Shown piece by piece: positions 41,179 to 42,126 of a stretch of 42,126 nt of DNA. Location: the NCBI GenBank assembly GCA_002363155.1, contig DEWH01000018.1, positions 56,252 through 98,377 of the forward strand, given 5' to 3'. Both the position numbers and the translations under genes were made by a program. The first letter of the stretch is position 1. Each line of letters starts with the position of its first letter. The notes under the pieces were generated by a model. It searched no databases. It saw only the letters and a program-made list of their open reading frames with translations, and had not been told where the DNA came from. The DNA comes from Ruminococcaceae bacterium UBA3215 (GTDB taxonomy: Bacteria; Bacillota; Clostridia; Oscillospirales; Ruminococcaceae).

Positions 41179-41592
41179 TTACTGCTCGTCGTCGAGCTGA
41201 TCGAGATCGAATTCGAGTGTGGAACCGCAGTTCGGGCAGTCTATAGTGCCGTTTGCGAGAACATCGTAATCCGCTGTGATCGTGTTGTTGCAGTTGGGGC
41301 AGGTGATCTCATAGAGAGCATCGTCATCATCTAAGTCGCCGTCATACTCGCTGTCATCGCCGTCGCCGTAAACCTCGTCCTCAAGATCCATAAGGCTGTC
41401 CTCAACGTCACCGACTACATCAGTGAGATCTGCGAGATCGGCGTCTATATCCTCGATATTGATAGCTATATCACCGAGTACGTCTATGATCGCTGCGAGG
41501 ATCTTGCCCTCGTTGGTCTCGGTATTGAGTTTCAAGCCTTCTGCAAGACCCTTTATATATGAAACCTTTTCCGCAATTGTCATATTTTCCAT
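41179..41592 (-). CDS. Zinc-ribbon protein of the CD1247 type
   Basis: 137 residues. A helical N-terminal domain (MENMTIAEKVSYIKGLAEGL through VGDVEDSLMDLEDEV) matches the CD1247-like family of clostridia; an acidic Asp-rich stretch follows (76-92), then a zinc ribbon with Cys98, Cys101, Cys119 and Cys122. Function unknown. GAGG is 8 nt before the ATG. It lies 31 nt after efp on the same strand with no terminator between, an arrangement seen often in clostridia. Confidence 0.85.
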   Translation of the reverse strand: MENMTIAEKVSYIKGLAEGLKLNTETNEGKILAAIIDVLGDIAINIEDIDADLADLTDVVGDVEDSLMDLEDEVYGDGDDSEYDGDLDDDDALYEITCPNCNNTITADYDVLANGTIDCPNCGSTLEFDLDQLDDEQ

Positions 41593-41623
41593 ATTACTGC
41601 CTCACTTTCATTTACGCGTGCAG

Positions 41624-42126
41624 TTACTTGTTTGCGCGCTCCATGTATTCGCCTGTTCTTGTATCGATGCGGATAACGTCGCCGATATCAATGAACAGCG
41701 GAACTCTTATCTCTGCGCCTGTCTCGAGAGTAGCAGGCTTTGTTGCGTTTGTAGCTGTATCGCCCTTGAAACCGGGATCTGTCTGTGTAACTTCGAGCTC
41801 AACGAAGTTGGGCGGCTCAACGCCGAATACCTTGCCCTTGTAGGAGAGTACCTTGCATACTGTGTTTTCCTTTACGAACTTGAAGTTGTCGCCTACTTCG
41901 GAAGCGTTGATCGGAACATCTTCGTATGTTTCGCTGTCCATGAAGTGGTAAAGTTCGCCGTCCATGTAGGTGTATTCCATATCCTTGCGCTCAATGAAAG
42001 CGGTGGGGAACTTTGCTGTGGGGTTGTAGGACTTTTCAACTACCGCGCCGGTAAGAACGTTCTTGGTCTTGGTTCTTACGAAAGCGGCACCCTTACCGGG
42101 CTTAACGTGCTGGAATTCGACGACCT
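41624..42126 (-). CDS. efp: Elongation factor P, 5' end cut by window
   Basis: Translation factor that rescues ribosomes stalled at polyproline. The frame is open to the window edge: 167 codons including the stop can be read, beginning VVEFQHVKPGKGAAFVRT, so only about 20 N-terminal residues are missing. The KPGKGAAF loop, ERKDMEYTYMDGELYHFMD and the C-terminal FIDIGDVIRIDTRTGEYMER identify it. An internal ATG at 41980 is not the start. Likely cotranscribed with the zinc-ribbon gene. Confidence 0.96.
   Translation of the reverse strand, partial: VVEFQHVKPGKGAAFVRTKTKNVLTGAVVEKSYNPTAKFPTAFIERKDMEYTYMDGELYHFMDSETYEDVPINASEVGDNFKFVKENTVCKVLSYKGKVFGVEPPNFVELEVTQTDPGFKGDTATNATKPATLETGAEIRVPLFIDIGDVIRIDTRTGEYMERANK

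Overview
The window looks like chromosomal DNA from a Firmicute of the Ruminococcus / Oscillospiraceae type. This rests on lipoprotein GH5 cellulases, a Gram-positive PolC, a short-form HisG with HisZ, consensus TTGACA-17-TATAAT promoters, strong GGAGG ribosome binding sites and an FMN riboswitch before an ECF riboflavin S-component. No rRNA, tRNA, phage, transposase or CRISPR array was seen.

Layout. (1) 1-5.3 kb, plus strand: a possible small antisense-side RNA, two adjacent lipoprotein GH5 glycoside hydrolases under one promoter, then a degenerate-GGDEF/EAL c-di-GMP phosphodiesterase with its own promoter. (2) 5.7-10.7 kb, minus strand: a three-gene NHLM/NHLP-type peptide export operon (short HlyD-like protein, C39-peptidase ABC transporter, partner ABC transporter) with no precursor peptide or maturation enzyme in view. 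(3) 10.8-15.7 kb, plus strand: polC followed by hisE. (4) 15.9-27.4 kb, minus strand: an MFS permease downstream of a long histidine operon, hisZ-G-D-C-B-orf60-H-membrane protein-A-orf156-F-lipoprotein-I. The operon starts at a strong promoter covered by a perfect palindrome. Four non-his genes are embedded in it, and hisE is the only his gene outside it. (5) 27.5-28.7 kb: a CPA2 cation/proton antiporter. (6) 28.8-38.7 kb, minus strand: two paralogous MoxR-DUF58-membrane protein operons, one ending in a DUF4129-like protein and one in a transglutaminase, separated by a DHH/DHHA1 phosphoesterase gene. (7) 38.8-40.1 kb, plus strand: a padR gene with a HAAS/DUF1700-type membrane protein gene behind tandem operator-like repeats. 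(8) 40.3-42.1 kb, minus strand: ribU under an FMN riboswitch, then a zinc-ribbon protein gene and the 5'-truncated efp gene running off the window.

Most of the unexplained structure is intergenic. Seven places carry arrays of very short GC-rich hairpins with 2-6 nt loops; most abut, or even contain, the stop codon of a minus-strand gene. Some modules recur at distant sites (GTCC-GCGYA-GGAC; GCGC-GAAA-GCGC; a CCCTTTTTAAAGGG hairpin preceded by AGGTTTAGG). A separate 113-bp element occurs twice in inverted orientation (5360-5472 and 15737-15849), each copy directly 3' of a gene. It has four CACAAT heptamers and two hairpins. These look like dispersed structured repeats of the genome and are the most novel feature here. 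The export operon without a visible cargo, the extra genes in the his operon, and the his and padR operators are the other points to check.

All assignments come from reading motifs by eye; no database search was run.
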